From positions 1 through 64,000 of the forward strand of contig NZ_JAVIFX010000028.1 of the NCBI RefSeq assembly GCF_031157255.1: DNA of 64,000 bases. The letters run 5' to 3'. Positions 56,893-64,000 of the stretch are shown piece after piece. Positions within the stretch are counted from its first letter, which is position 1; each line of letters begins with the position of its first letter. The position numbers and the translations under genes are program-made. The stretch comes from Bradyrhizobium sp. LHD-71 (GTDB taxonomy: Bacteria > Pseudomonadota > Alphaproteobacteria > Rhizobiales > Xanthobacteraceae). Under the pieces are notes generated by a model that was not told where the DNA came from, ran no database searches, and saw nothing but the letters and a program-made list of their open reading frames with translations.

Positions 56893-57049
56893 CACGTATG
56901 ATCGTCTGCTGCTCTTGTTGGGCTCGGAATATCCCGTGTCCGCCGGCGACTTACCCTTGAGTTCGGACCCACAGCTGTAGAGGAGGTGCTCGTCCTTGGC
57001 GAGGGAGCATCTCTTCGCCGCCTCGATGGCGCCAGCGATCGCCGGGATC

Positions 57050-57344
57050 TGGTGCGGGCGGCCGGACTCGAACCGGCACAGGCCTTGCGGCCCCACGGAT
57101 TTTCTTACCACTTCGGCTTTCGCCGCCGCCCACCCGGCGTTCGTGGTCTGGACTATCCCTTCACCCTGGCGCTTGTCCGCTGTAGGTGCTGCCCGTCTAG
57201 TCTCTACACCTTCCCCCTGACGGGGGCTTGGCTCGGGATTGCCAGTGAAGGTTTCCCCGACTTTGAGCAGTTCTGCTCCCAGGGTTTCCCCCAGGGCACT
57301 CAATGGCTTAAGTCCGATGCGTCTACCAGTTCCGCCACGCCCGC
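57050..57344 (-). tRNA. tRNA-Leu(UAA), interrupted by a group I intron
   Basis: The exons are 57310-57344 and 57050-57103 (89 nt joined, with CCA encoded). The 7-bp acceptor GCGGGCG pairs with CGCCCGC; the D region is GCGGAACTGGTAGACGC; the anticodon stem-loop TCGGA-CTTAAAA-TCCGT carries UAA; a long variable arm GGCC-GCAA-GGCC identifies a class II tRNA; the T arm is GCCGG-TTCGAGT-CCGGC. The first pair of the anticodon stem (27-43) would be a U-U mismatch. It lies 157 bases upstream of cysD on the same strand. Confidence 0.95.
57104..57309 (-). ncRNA. Group I intron (IC3-like) in tRNA-Leu
   Basis: 206 nt inserted after U34, the first anticodon base, the same place as the tRNA-Leu(UAA) introns of cyanobacteria and plastids. 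Conserved core elements read in order on the minus strand: P around 57250-57267 (AGTCGGGGAAACC), Q 57227-57240 (AATCCCGAGCCAAG), R 57186-57210 (GTAGAGACTAGACGG), S about 57150-57163 (AAGGGATAGTCC). The last base is G (57104), as required. No intron-encoded endonuclease is present. The size is close to the Azoarcus tRNA-Ile intron. Self-splicing is expected but not shown. Confidence 0.93.
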
Positions 57345-57548
57345 ATCGGCCCATCTATACGGCGCAAATAGTCTAAGGCAAAGAGAATACAGTTGTTTTC
57401 GCACACGCTTTGAGCGCTGGATCGGCCCGCTTGATCGAACGCTCGTTGCGATTCCCGCGTCGGCCGACCGATCCCGCCACGGAAGCCTCAATCCGGACAT
57501 CTGTTGTTGCTTTAGGCATTCGCAATTTACGGGGACTATTCATCCGGC

Positions 57549-57974
57549 ATGGCTGCTTCGTTTTCATGTTTTCTGCGCGGCTCCGTCGCGCTGCTGGCGC
57601 CGCTTGCGGCTGGCCTTGCGCTGTCCGGCTGCGCCGGCATGAGCGAGACGGTCGCGCCGGCCTTTGCCGATCCCGGCAAATACGAATTGTACGACTGCAA
57701 GCAGCTCGAGGCGGAGCGCAAGGCGCTGGCCGCCCGCACGGCCGATTTGCAGCGGCTGATGGACAAGGCAGAGACCGGCGTCGGCGGGGCCGTCGTCTCC
57801 GAGCTCGCCTATCGCAACGAGTACGTTGCGGTGCGGGGCCAGTCGCAACTGGTCGAGGACGCCTGGCGCCGCAACAGGTGCCGGGAAACGCCGCCGAATG
57901 CCGCGCCGACGGCGCCCGCTCCGCAGCCGCCGGTGATCAAACCCGCTCCGAGATCCGGCAGCGCCGCGCGCTGA
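57549..57974 (+). CDS. Small lipoprotein of unknown function
   Basis: 141 residues with a lipoprotein signal: hydrophobic core ALLAPLAAGLALSGC, lipobox LSGC and acylated Cys at about residue 27. After it come a helical part rich in Lys, Glu and Arg (KQLEAERKALAARTADLQRLMDKAE, probably coiled coil) and a Pro/Ala-rich tail. The pattern YDCKQLEAERKAL resembles small rhizobial lipoproteins annotated as hypothetical. It is expected to be in the outer membrane or periplasm. It is convergent with the monooxygenase gene. Confidence 0.78.
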   Translation: MAASFSCFLRGSVALLAPLAAGLALSGCAGMSETVAPAFADPGKYELYDCKQLEAERKALAARTADLQRLMDKAETGVGGAVVSELAYRNEYVAVRGQSQLVEDAWRRNRCRETPPNAAPTAPAPQPPVIKPAPRSGSAAR

Positions 57975-57989
57975 GCCGCCGCAATCGCT

Positions 57990-59192
57990 TCACGGCCGCC
58001 AATTGTAGATCCAGTCCTGCCGCGCCAGCATCCGGTCCGGGCCGAGGGCGCGGATCGCAAGATCGCGCGCGACCGCGAGCGGCCCGGTGAAATGATAGAT
58101 GCGACCCTGCTGCCGCGCCGTCCGCTGCACCCGCCGCACGCGCGCCTGGCGTGCCCGGCCGTATTGCGTCAGCGCGGCCGTGATGTCCGCAGTGCTTTCG
58201 GCGGTCTCTAGGCTCAAATGCCGGGCGAGCACGGCGGCATCCTCGATCGCCATGCCGGCGCCTTGCGCCGCGAACGGCAGCATCGCATGCACGGCATCGC
58301 CGAGCAGCCCGATCGGCCCGTTGCTCCAGGGACAGCCGTCGGGAACGCCGAACAGCGCCCATTTGCGCCAGCTGTCGACCGTGGCGAGCATCATCCGCGC
58401 CGAGGCCGGCCAATGGGGCGCGGCGAAGGCGTCCATCACCTCGCGCCGATCGCCGGGCGTGCTCCAGCCCGGCCTGTTCCATGTGCCCGGCAGCACCGCG
58501 ACCACGTTGATCTGGCGTCCGCCCGCGATCGGATAGGCCACGAGATGGGCGTTGCGGCCCATCCAGAGCTGCACCCGGCGTGCGGTGTAATCCTTCGGCA
58601 GCTGCGTGGCATCGAGCGTGCCGCGCCAGGCGATCAGGCCCGAGAAGCGCGGCTGCACCTCGGGAAACAGATGCTGGCGGACCGTCGACCAGATGCCGTC
58701 GGCGCCGATCAATGCGCTCGCCAGATCGCTGCGGCGGATCGTGCCGCTGCGATGGACCACTGTCAGCCCCTTGGCGTGCGGCGCGACGTCCTCGAAGGTC
58801 GCGCCCAGCTTCAGGTCGATGTCGGGATGGTCGGAAACGGCGTCGGCGAGCATGGATTGCAGGTCGGCGCGGTGCACCACCCAATAGGGGGCGCCGGCGC
58901 GCAAGGATGCAGCTTCACCGAGCGGCATGCGGAGCAGCTCGCCGCCGGCCCGGGCGCTCATGATCGAGACCGCCTCCGGCGTCACGGCGCGCTCCTTGAG
59001 CCGTTCGGCGAGGCCGAGCTCGACCAGCACGCGGCTGGCATTGGGGGAGAGTTGCAGGCCGGCGCCGACTTCCTCGAGCCGCTCGGCCTTTTCCAGCACG
59101 ACGATGCGAAAGCCGCGGGCCGCGAGCGCAAGTGCGGCCGTCAGTCCACCGATGCCGGCACCGGCGATGACAATCGTTCGGGAGAGCGCCAC
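57990..59192 (-). CDS. FAD-dependent monooxygenase (salicylate-hydroxylase-like, group A)
   Basis: 400 residues. The dinucleotide motif is VIAGAGIGGLTAALALAARGF at the N-terminus; the DG motif is in LIGADGIWSTVRQ; the GD motif is GPIGLLGDAVHAMLPFAAQGAGMAIEDA. This three-part pattern defines group A flavoprotein hydroxylases acting on aromatic substrates. The start is GTG at 59192. The zinc-finger gene lies 19 bases upstream on the same strand. The substrate is unknown; an aromatic acid is typical for the family. Confidence 0.9.
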   Translation of the reverse strand: MALSRTIVIAGAGIGGLTAALALAARGFRIVVLEKAERLEEVGAGLQLSPNASRVLVELGLAERLKERAVTPEAVSIMSARAGGELLRMPLGEAASLRAGAPYWVVHRADLQSMLADAVSDHPDIDLKLGATFEDVAPHAKGLTVVHRSGTIRRSDLASALIGADGIWSTVRQHLFPEVQPRFSGLIAWRGTLDATQLPKDYTARRVQLWMGRNAHLVAYPIAGGRQINVVAVLPGTWNRPGWSTPGDRREVMDAFAAPHWPASARMMLATVDSWRKWALFGVPDGCPWSNGPIGLLGDAVHAMLPFAAQGAGMAIEDAAVLARHLSLETAESTADITAALTQYGRARQARVRRVQRTARQQGRIYHFTGPLAVARDLAIRALGPDRMLARQDWIYNWRP

Positions 59193-59211
59193 CCCTGACC
59201 GATGCGGGCGG

Positions 59212-59457
59212 TCAGGCCACCTTGTCCTTCAGCACGCATTCCGGCGGGCGGGCTTCGCCCGGCTTCAGGTCGGCCGCGAAGCGGTACAGCGTCGAGCAAT
59301 AGGGGCAGATGATCTCGTTGTCGTTGCCGAGGTCGAGGAAGACGTGCGGATGATCGAACGGAGGGTTGGCGCCCACGCACATGAACTCTTGCGAGCCGAT
59401 CTCGATGACGGGAACACCGGCATCGTTGTGGAAGTGCGGGACGACATGGTCGGACAT
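59212..59457 (-). CDS. Zinc-finger domain protein (zf-CHCC, NDUFS6-like)
   Basis: 81 residues. The zinc site is formed by Cys27 (FMCVGANPPFDHPHVFLDL), His36 or His38 and the pair CPYCSTLYRF, as in the alphaproteobacterial relatives of the mitochondrial complex I subunit NDUFS6. In that role it would assist complex I assembly or stability. Longer readings on the same strand lack a ribosome site. It probably shares a transcript with the monooxygenase gene. Confidence 0.88.
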   Translation of the reverse strand: MSDHVVPHFHNDAGVPVIEIGSQEFMCVGANPPFDHPHVFLDLGNDNEIICPYCSTLYRFAADLKPGEARPPECVLKDKVA

Positions 59458-59764
59458 CGTAACTCATCCTGGAGTGGCAATGGCGGCAGATACAATCAAA
59501 ACTGACGCGGCATCATTATGGCGCCGCGGACCATACTGGCGGGTGGTGATGATTGCTAGTCCAGCGGAACCGAAAGCTCCGCAACGCCCCATGCTCATTT
59601 GCTCATGCAAATTCGACACAATCTTGCGGCCTGAGAGAAGCCCTTCTTTCGTCGGGGACGTTGTGTCGCAATTTTGGCGTACTATGTCTGTGGGACGAAC
59701 GCAGTTGCGACCAAAGACGACGCGTCAGGCGTCAACGATTTCAGGACCTTCCAGGTTTTTCCGC
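59458..59764. other. Intergenic region between divergent genes
   Basis: 307 bases; an open frame runs through it on the plus strand, but it has no ribosome site and overlaps the zinc-finger gene antisense. It should hold promoters for both sides. No repeat or RNA seen. Confidence 0.45.
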
Positions 59765-60901
59765 ATGAAATGGCTGCGAATCAGCACAGCGTTGGCCGGT
59801 ATCGCGGCATGCAGCTTCATGCTCGCGCAGGTAGCACCATATGCCCGCGAGGCCGGCGCCATCCTCGCCGCGCAGGACGATCCGGTCGCGCTCTCCGAGC
59901 TCAAGCTCGACGTGCTGCTGCGGCAGAACGAGCGCCTGGTCCAGGACAACATCGAGGCTGCGCTCGCATCTGGCGATGCCGATCTCGCCGACAGTTTCGT
60001 CGCACTCGCGCGTGACCGCAACATCGCGCTGCCGGATGACCTCATCAGCCGCGTCAGCGATGCGGTCAAGGCGGAGAATTCCACCTCGCAATTCGCCAAG
60101 CGGTTTGCCACCGGTCTCGTCACCGGCAATGCCGAGGACGTCGCGAGCCTGTCGGGAACGGTGGCCGGCGATCTCTTCGTGTTCGGCGACATCAGGGACA
60201 TCGTCCGCGAGGGCAAGCACCTCGCCATGGGCGAGGACACCGACCGCCTCGTGCTCGGGCTTGCGGCGGCGGGGCTCGCGGTGACCGCGGCAACCTATGT
60301 GTCCGTCGGCGGCGCCGCGCCGGTGCGCGCCGGGCTGACGCTGGTGAAGGACGCGCGCAAGGTGGGGCGGCTCGGCGAGGGGCTTGCCGCCTGGGCCGGC
60401 CGGTCCGCGCGCGAGGTCGTCGACACGCCGATGCTTCAGAATGCGGTGGCCAAGGGTTCGGTGCTGCGCCCGGGCGAGACCGTGCGCGCGATCAAGGCTG
60501 CGTTCCGTGCCGAGAAGGCGGGTGCGCTGGTCCGGCTCGGTAAGGACGTGACGCGTGTTGCCGGCAAGACCGGCACACGCGGGGCGATGGACACGTTGCG
60601 GATCGCCGAAGGTCCCAAGGACGTCGCGCGCGCGGCGCGGCTCGCGGAAGCCCAAGGCGGCAAGACCCGCGCCATCATCAAGCTGCTGGGCCGCGGCGCG
60701 CTGCTGCTCGTCGGCGGCATGTTCGATCTGGCGCTCTGGCTGTTCGGTGCGGCGCTGACGCTGTTCGGCCTGTTGTCCTCGATCAAGGTCACCACCGAGC
60801 GCCTCACGCAGGCCTGGTGCGATCGCAGGCGCGCGCGCCGGCTCCGCCGGGCGCAGATGGCGGCGGAGGCTGCTTTGGCGGATGCAGGCCTTCGGGCCTA
60901 A
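59765..60901 (+). CDS. Membrane protein of unknown function
   Basis: 378 residues. The N-terminus (MKWLRISTALAGIAACSFMLAQVAPYA) is a signal peptide or anchor. Residues about 40-110 are helical (ELKLDVLLRQNERLVQDNIEAAL). A central hydrophobic stretch LVLGLAAAGLAVTAATYVSVGG and a C-terminal pair GALLLVGGMFDLALWLFGAALTLFGLLSSIK suggest three or four membrane segments, followed by a very basic tail DRRRARRLRRAQ, probably cytoplasmic. No family recognised. The ATG at 59765 was taken because the hydrophobic start follows at once; the upstream in-frame sequence is intergenic. Confidence 0.75.
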   Translation: MKWLRISTALAGIAACSFMLAQVAPYAREAGAILAAQDDPVALSELKLDVLLRQNERLVQDNIEAALASGDADLADSFVALARDRNIALPDDLISRVSDAVKAENSTSQFAKRFATGLVTGNAEDVASLSGTVAGDLFVFGDIRDIVREGKHLAMGEDTDRLVLGLAAAGLAVTAATYVSVGGAAPVRAGLTLVKDARKVGRLGEGLAAWAGRSAREVVDTPMLQNAVAKGSVLRPGETVRAIKAAFRAEKAGALVRLGKDVTRVAGKTGTRGAMDTLRIAEGPKDVARAARLAEAQGGKTRAIIKLLGRGALLLVGGMFDLALWLFGAALTLFGLLSSIKVTTERLTQAWCDRRRARRLRRAQMAAEAALADAGLRA

Positions 60902-61065
60902 ACGCGACCAGATTGCGGTCATTCGGAGCCGCGCTCCAGGCTATTGTTTGAGCACATGATCTCCACGCAAACGCGTTCCGCGTGTGCCGCGCGCAAAAAC
61001 CGCTGCACAACTTTCCGGATCGTGCTCTAAGATCGGCTTGTCCCCCCTCGAGACCTCCGGAACTG

Positions 61066-61824
61066 ATGATGCCGAGCTTCAACAACGGCGCCGTTGAAAT
61101 TGCCTATCTCGACGAAGGCGAGGGCGAGCCGATCATCCTCGTGCACGGCTTTGCCTCCAGCAAGAACGTAAACTGGGTCTATCCGACCTGGGTTTCGGAG
61201 CTGCGCAAGAACGGCCGCCGCGTCATCGCGCTCGACAATCGTGGCCACGGCGAGAGCGCCAAGCTCTACGAGCCCGCGCAATATTCGATTCCCGTCATGG
61301 CCGGCGACGTGCTGGCGCTGATGGATCATCTCGCCATCCCGCAGGCCGACATCATGGGCTATTCGATGGGCGGGCGGATGACGGCGTGGCTCGCGCTCAA
61401 TGAGCCGCATCGCCTGCGCTCGGCGATCCTCGGCGGCATCGGCATCGGCGGGCTGATCGAAGGCACGGGCCCCGGCGAGAATGTCGCGAAGGCGCTGGAG
61501 GCGCCCTCGCTGGACGACGTCACTGATCCTATGGGCCGCACCTTCCGCGCCTTCGCGGACCAGACCCGCTCCGACCATCGTGCGCTGGCCGCGTGCCTGC
61601 GCGGCACGCGCGATCTCATGACGAGGCAGCAGGCCGCACGCATCGAGGTGTCCGTGCTGATCGCGGTCGGCACCGCCGACGACGTCGCGGGCTCCGCGAG
61701 CGCGCTCGGCGCGATCATCCCGGGCGCGCAAGTGCTCGACATCCCGAACCGCGATCACATGCGCGCGGTCGGGGACAAGGTCTACAAGACCGGCGTGCTG
61801 GAGTTTTTGTCACGGCGGGGGTGA
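61066..61824 (+). CDS. Alpha/beta hydrolase
   Basis: 252 residues. The oxyanion segment is ILVHGFASSKNVNW, the second loop is ALDNRGHGESAK, the nucleophile elbow is GYSMGG with Ser100, and the final His lies in NRDHMRAVGDKVYK. A complete catalytic triad is therefore likely. The substrate, a small ester or lactone, is unknown. Two adjacent ATGs occur at 61066 and 61069. A 5'-truncated copy of its 3' part lies at 63455-63926. Confidence 0.9.
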   Translation: MMPSFNNGAVEIAYLDEGEGEPIILVHGFASSKNVNWVYPTWVSELRKNGRRVIALDNRGHGESAKLYEPAQYSIPVMAGDVLALMDHLAIPQADIMGYSMGGRMTAWLALNEPHRLRSAILGGIGIGGLIEGTGPGENVAKALEAPSLDDVTDPMGRTFRAFADQTRSDHRALAACLRGTRDLMTRQQAARIEVSVLIAVGTADDVAGSASALGAIIPGAQVLDIPNRDHMRAVGDKVYKTGVLEFLSRRG

Positions 61825-61853
61825 GGCGGCAAAGGGCCAAGAGGGGTCTTCGC

Positions 61854-62789
61854 CTACGCTGCCTTGTCGCTGAACGCGGCGGGAAGCGTGTTGAGGAATG
61901 ACATCACGCGCTGCGTGCGCAGGGGAGGGCGGCGGCCCGAGGTGCGCACCATCCATAAGGGTTCCCCTGGGACGCGCCAAGACTCCAGAACCTCGACCAG
62001 CCGGCCGGCGCGAAGGTCTTCGGTGACGAGCCATGCTGGCCCCCAGCCAATTCCAAAGCCGCTCGTGATCAAGTCGAGCGTAGCATGCGCGTCGTCGCAA
62101 ATGTGCTTGGGCTTGGGCGTGACGCGAATGGGTCCTTTGCCGCGCGGGTCGGCGAAGCGCCAAGTCAGGATCTGACCGGTCGCGGGATTGCGGAAGCCGA
62201 CATGGTCGTGCGCGGCAAGCTCGTAAGGCGTGACCGGCACGCCGCGCGCCTTCAGATAGACAGGCGAGGCGCAAGCGATCCAGGAGAACGTGCAAAGCCG
62301 CCGTGCCTGATGGCCCGGCGCGCGGTCGAGTGGCCCCGAGCGGATAGCGATGTCGACGCCTTCCGCTGCGAGATCGAGGATCTCGTTGCGGAATTTAACC
62401 TCGATCTCGATTTCCGGCCGCTCCCGCAGGAACGCGGGCAGTCGCGGCAGGATGCAGGCGCGGGCGAAGGAGGCGGGGGCGGTCACGCGCACCCGACCGC
62501 CATCGTCGCGCGCGACGTCGCCGAGCGCGGATTGGACGCGGGCGAGACTTTCGACCAGCGCGCGACCCGCCGTCATGAGCCTGTCGCCCTCTTCGGTCAG
62601 CGCCAACGAATGGGTGGAGCGATGCAGGAGCCGCAACCCGTGAGCCTTTTCGAAGCGGGCGACCGCCTTGGACATCGCCGAGGTCGTCGTCCCCGCCCGC
62701 CGCGCGGCTTCTGCGAAGGAACCCGCCTCGACGACGCGGACGAAGGCGAGGAGACGTGAGAGATCGGGAGGGAAAGTTGTTGTGGACAT
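61854..62789 (-). CDS. LysR-family transcriptional regulator
   Basis: 311 residues. The N-terminal winged helix-turn-helix (LSRLLAFVRVVEAGSFAEAARRAGTTTSAMSKAVARFE) is of the LTTR type, and the effector domain begins about residue 90 (RVRVTAPASFARACILPRL). It most likely controls the divergent small gene at 62896 and itself. A perfect 7-base palindrome covers its start codon. The effector is unknown. Confidence 0.92.
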   Translation of the reverse strand: MSTTTFPPDLSRLLAFVRVVEAGSFAEAARRAGTTTSAMSKAVARFEKAHGLRLLHRSTHSLALTEEGDRLMTAGRALVESLARVQSALGDVARDDGGRVRVTAPASFARACILPRLPAFLRERPEIEIEVKFRNEILDLAAEGVDIAIRSGPLDRAPGHQARRLCTFSWIACASPVYLKARGVPVTPYELAAHDHVGFRNPATGQILTWRFADPRGKGPIRVTPKPKHICDDAHATLDLITSGFGIGWGPAWLVTEDLRAGRLVEVLESWRVPGEPLWMVRTSGRRPPLRTQRVMSFLNTLPAAFSDKAA

Positions 62790-62799
62790 TCAGTCCACA
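62781..62799. promoter_or_regulatory. Palindrome over the LysR start codon, possible operator
   Basis: TGTGGAC-ATTCA-GTCCACA is a perfect inverted repeat with a five-base centre. The regulator's ATG lies inside it. LysR-type sites are usually imperfect palindromes near their own promoter, so autorepression is plausible. The distance to the divergent gene is 97 bases. Confidence 0.45.
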
Positions 62800-62895
62800 T
62801 AATCATGGCCGCAGGGTCACTACAAGGGTCGTCCGGCAACGGCTAGCAGCGAGCGTCAGCGCGCATTCCGCAGCGCTATAAATCCGGGAAGTCCG

Positions 62896-63309
62896 ATGAC
62901 CCTGATGGAAATCACTCTGCAAGCCCTCGATGCCGCCGAGCGGGCGATTCCAGCCGGCCAGCCGATCTTTATGCTCAATCTGATACGCTACCGCGCGCAA
63001 GCGCATTACGAGGACGGATTCGATGCTGCGCCCTGCTCGGGCCGCGAAGCGTTCGATGAACGCTACAGGCCGGCATTCCGCCGTCTCGCGGCCGGGAAGC
63101 CGCTCGTGCGCGTGTTTTCCGTCCCGGTCCTGGCGAGCCTCGTCGGCTCGCCAAGCGAACGCTGGGACGAGGTGGCGCTCAACGAATACGGCGATTTCGC
63201 CACTTTCCGCTCGATCGTCGACACCGAGACCTACCGGCGCGAAGTCGCCCCGCATCGACACGCGGCGCTCGAAGATTTCCGCCTGTTCGCGGTCGCCAAG
63301 GCGACGTGA
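62896..63309 (+). CDS. Small dimeric alpha/beta-barrel-like protein (DUF1330-like)
   Basis: 137 residues. The stretch QPIFMLNLIRYRAQAHYED and the later VALNEYGDFATFRSIVDTETYRREVAPHRHAALEDFRLFAV resemble the DUF1330/NIPSNAP dimeric alpha/beta-barrel proteins, which include monooxygenase-like members. The function is unknown. It is divergent from the LysR gene and is its most likely target. GGAAGTCCGATG precedes the start; the ribosome site is modest. Confidence 0.75.
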   Translation: MTLMEITLQALDAAERAIPAGQPIFMLNLIRYRAQAHYEDGFDAAPCSGREAFDERYRPAFRRLAAGKPLVRVFSVPVLASLVGSPSERWDEVALNEYGDFATFRSIVDTETYRREVAPHRHAALEDFRLFAVAKAT

Positions 63310-63380
63310 ACAGTTTCGAAACTACGGTGACGATGCTGGGCTGCACCTTTAGGTGAGACACGGAGATTACGCAAAACTAC

Positions 63381-63443
63381 GTAACAGTGCACCAATTTGC
63401 CTGACCAGAGCCGTCAGATGCGCGGAGATTTGTGCACTGTTAC
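63381..63443. repeat. Twelve-base inverted repeat before the truncated hydrolase copy
   Basis: GTAACAGTGCAC at 63381-63392 and GTGCACTGTTAC at 63432-63443 are perfectly inverted, with further partial pairing inside. It ends about a dozen bases before the duplicated hydrolase sequence starts, so it may mark the joint of the duplication or a small inserted element. Confidence 0.5.
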
Positions 63444-63454
63444 CGTAATTTGAC

Positions 63455-63926
63455 ATCATGGAGTTATTCGATGGGCGGACGGATGACGGCGTGGCTCGCG
63501 CTCAATGAGCCGCATCGCCTGCGCTCGGCGATCCTCGGCGGCATCGGCATCGGCGGCCTGATCGAGGGCTCCGGCCCCGGCGAGAATGTCGCGAAGGCGC
63601 TGGAGGCGCCCTCGCTGGACGACGTCACCGATCCCATGGGCCGCACCTTTCGCGCCTTCGCCGACCAGACCCGCTCCGACCATCGCGCACTCGCCGCGTG
63701 CTTCCACGGCGCGCGCGACCAGATGACGAGACAGCAGGCCGCGCGCATCGAGGTGCCGGTGCTGATCGCGGTCACGGCCGACGACGTTGCGGGAAGTGCG
63801 AGCGCATTCGGCGCGGGCATCCCGGGCGCGCAAGTGCTCGACATCCCCAACCGCGATCATATGCGCGCGTTCGGCGACAAGGTCTACAAGACCGGCGTGC
63901 TGGAGTTTTTGTCACGGCGGGGGTGA
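63455..63926 (+). pseudogene. 5'-truncated second copy of the alpha/beta hydrolase gene
   Basis: Sequence from CATCATGG through the stop codon and a few bases beyond is almost identical to 61350-61830. The copy starts at the nucleophile elbow (YSMGG) and lacks the first 97 or so codons, including the oxyanion loop, so it cannot make an active hydrolase. It has its own changes: a one-codon deletion (VLIAVTADD versus VLIAVGTADD), H for R and Q for L in HGARDQ, and F for V near HMRAF. A short open frame reads through from GTG at 63432. The last 74 bases of the window hold nothing recognised. Confidence 0.88.
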
Positions 63927-64000
63927 GGCGATGTTGCCGGAGACGAGGAGTTTGTTGCCGAATTGGCCCGAATGTCACGCCATAAGCGCAAGGGTCGCAC

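Noticed and set aside
56893..57354. N-terminal extension of CysD by about 154 residues in the same open frame
   Set aside because: The extension reads straight through the tRNA-Leu gene and its intron. The true start is the ATG at 56892, where CysD similarity begins.
59741..60922. 393-residue minus-strand frame opposite the membrane protein gene
   Set aside because: Antisense shadow; translation is Arg/His/Gly-rich and lacks motifs, whereas the plus strand has a signal sequence and membrane segments.

Overview
The window looks like chromosomal DNA of a high-GC alphaproteobacterium of the Bradyrhizobium/Rhodopseudomonas group. The reasons are a CIRCE-controlled groESL operon, an Anbu/ATP-grasp/alpha-E/transglutaminase locus, a Usg-family protein, many intergenic palindromic elements, a sulfate-activation gene pair of the nodPQ/cysDNC type, and a LysR- and Dpp-rich gene repertoire. 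The genus assignment is an inference from gene content; no rRNA is present to confirm it.

Layout. 0-1.3 kb: groES and the start of groEL, with one good and one degenerate CIRCE operator. 1.4-8.3 kb: usg, a TPR/O-GlcNAc-transferase-like (SPINDLY) protein, a cupin, a nucleoside transporter, an MFS exporter and an SDR. 8.3-13.1 kb: the Anbu locus (Anbu protease homologue, AhpD-like protein, transglutaminase, alpha-E protein, circularly permuted ATP-grasp). 13.3-19.9 kb: housekeeping and small-molecule enzymes (CinA N-domain, xanthine phosphoribosyltransferase, MetE-like protein, a frameshifted GST, an HCCA-isomerase-like protein, a quinone oxidoreductase, a crotonase). 20-31.3 kb: an amide/peptide uptake and hydrolysis locus (amidase, two M20 peptidases, an M81 protein, a Dpp-type ABC transporter and a divergent binding protein).

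31.4-57 kb is a surface-polysaccharide region. It holds two membrane glycosyltransferase-like proteins and an eight-gene minus-strand operon for an unusual nucleotide sugar: Fcl-like, an epimerase/dehydratase, GmhA, a ColD/RfbH-like PLP dehydratase with His in place of the Schiff-base Lys, a split transketolase, HddA-like kinase, and a B12-type radical SAM enzyme. These are followed by a GT2, a Wzm/Wzt-type ABC exporter with an unknown third gene, an O-antigen-ligase-like protein, two sulfotransferase-like proteins, and CysD plus CysN/CysC, which make PAPS. Read together, the region suggests synthesis, export, ligation and sulfation of a polysaccharide containing a modified, possibly branched, deoxyheptose. 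This is the best candidate for an undescribed system in the window. The region is visibly AT-richer than its flanks around 37-49 kb, lacks the palindromic repeats that are frequent to its left, and ends at a tRNA gene.

That gene, at 57.05-57.34 kb, is a tRNA-Leu(UAA) interrupted by a 206-nt group I intron with recognisable P, Q, R and S elements. 57.5-64 kb: a lipoprotein, an FAD monooxygenase, a CHCC zinc-finger protein, a membrane protein of unknown function, an alpha/beta hydrolase, a LysR regulator with a palindrome over its start codon, a small alpha/beta-barrel protein, and a 5'-truncated second copy of the alpha/beta hydrolase.
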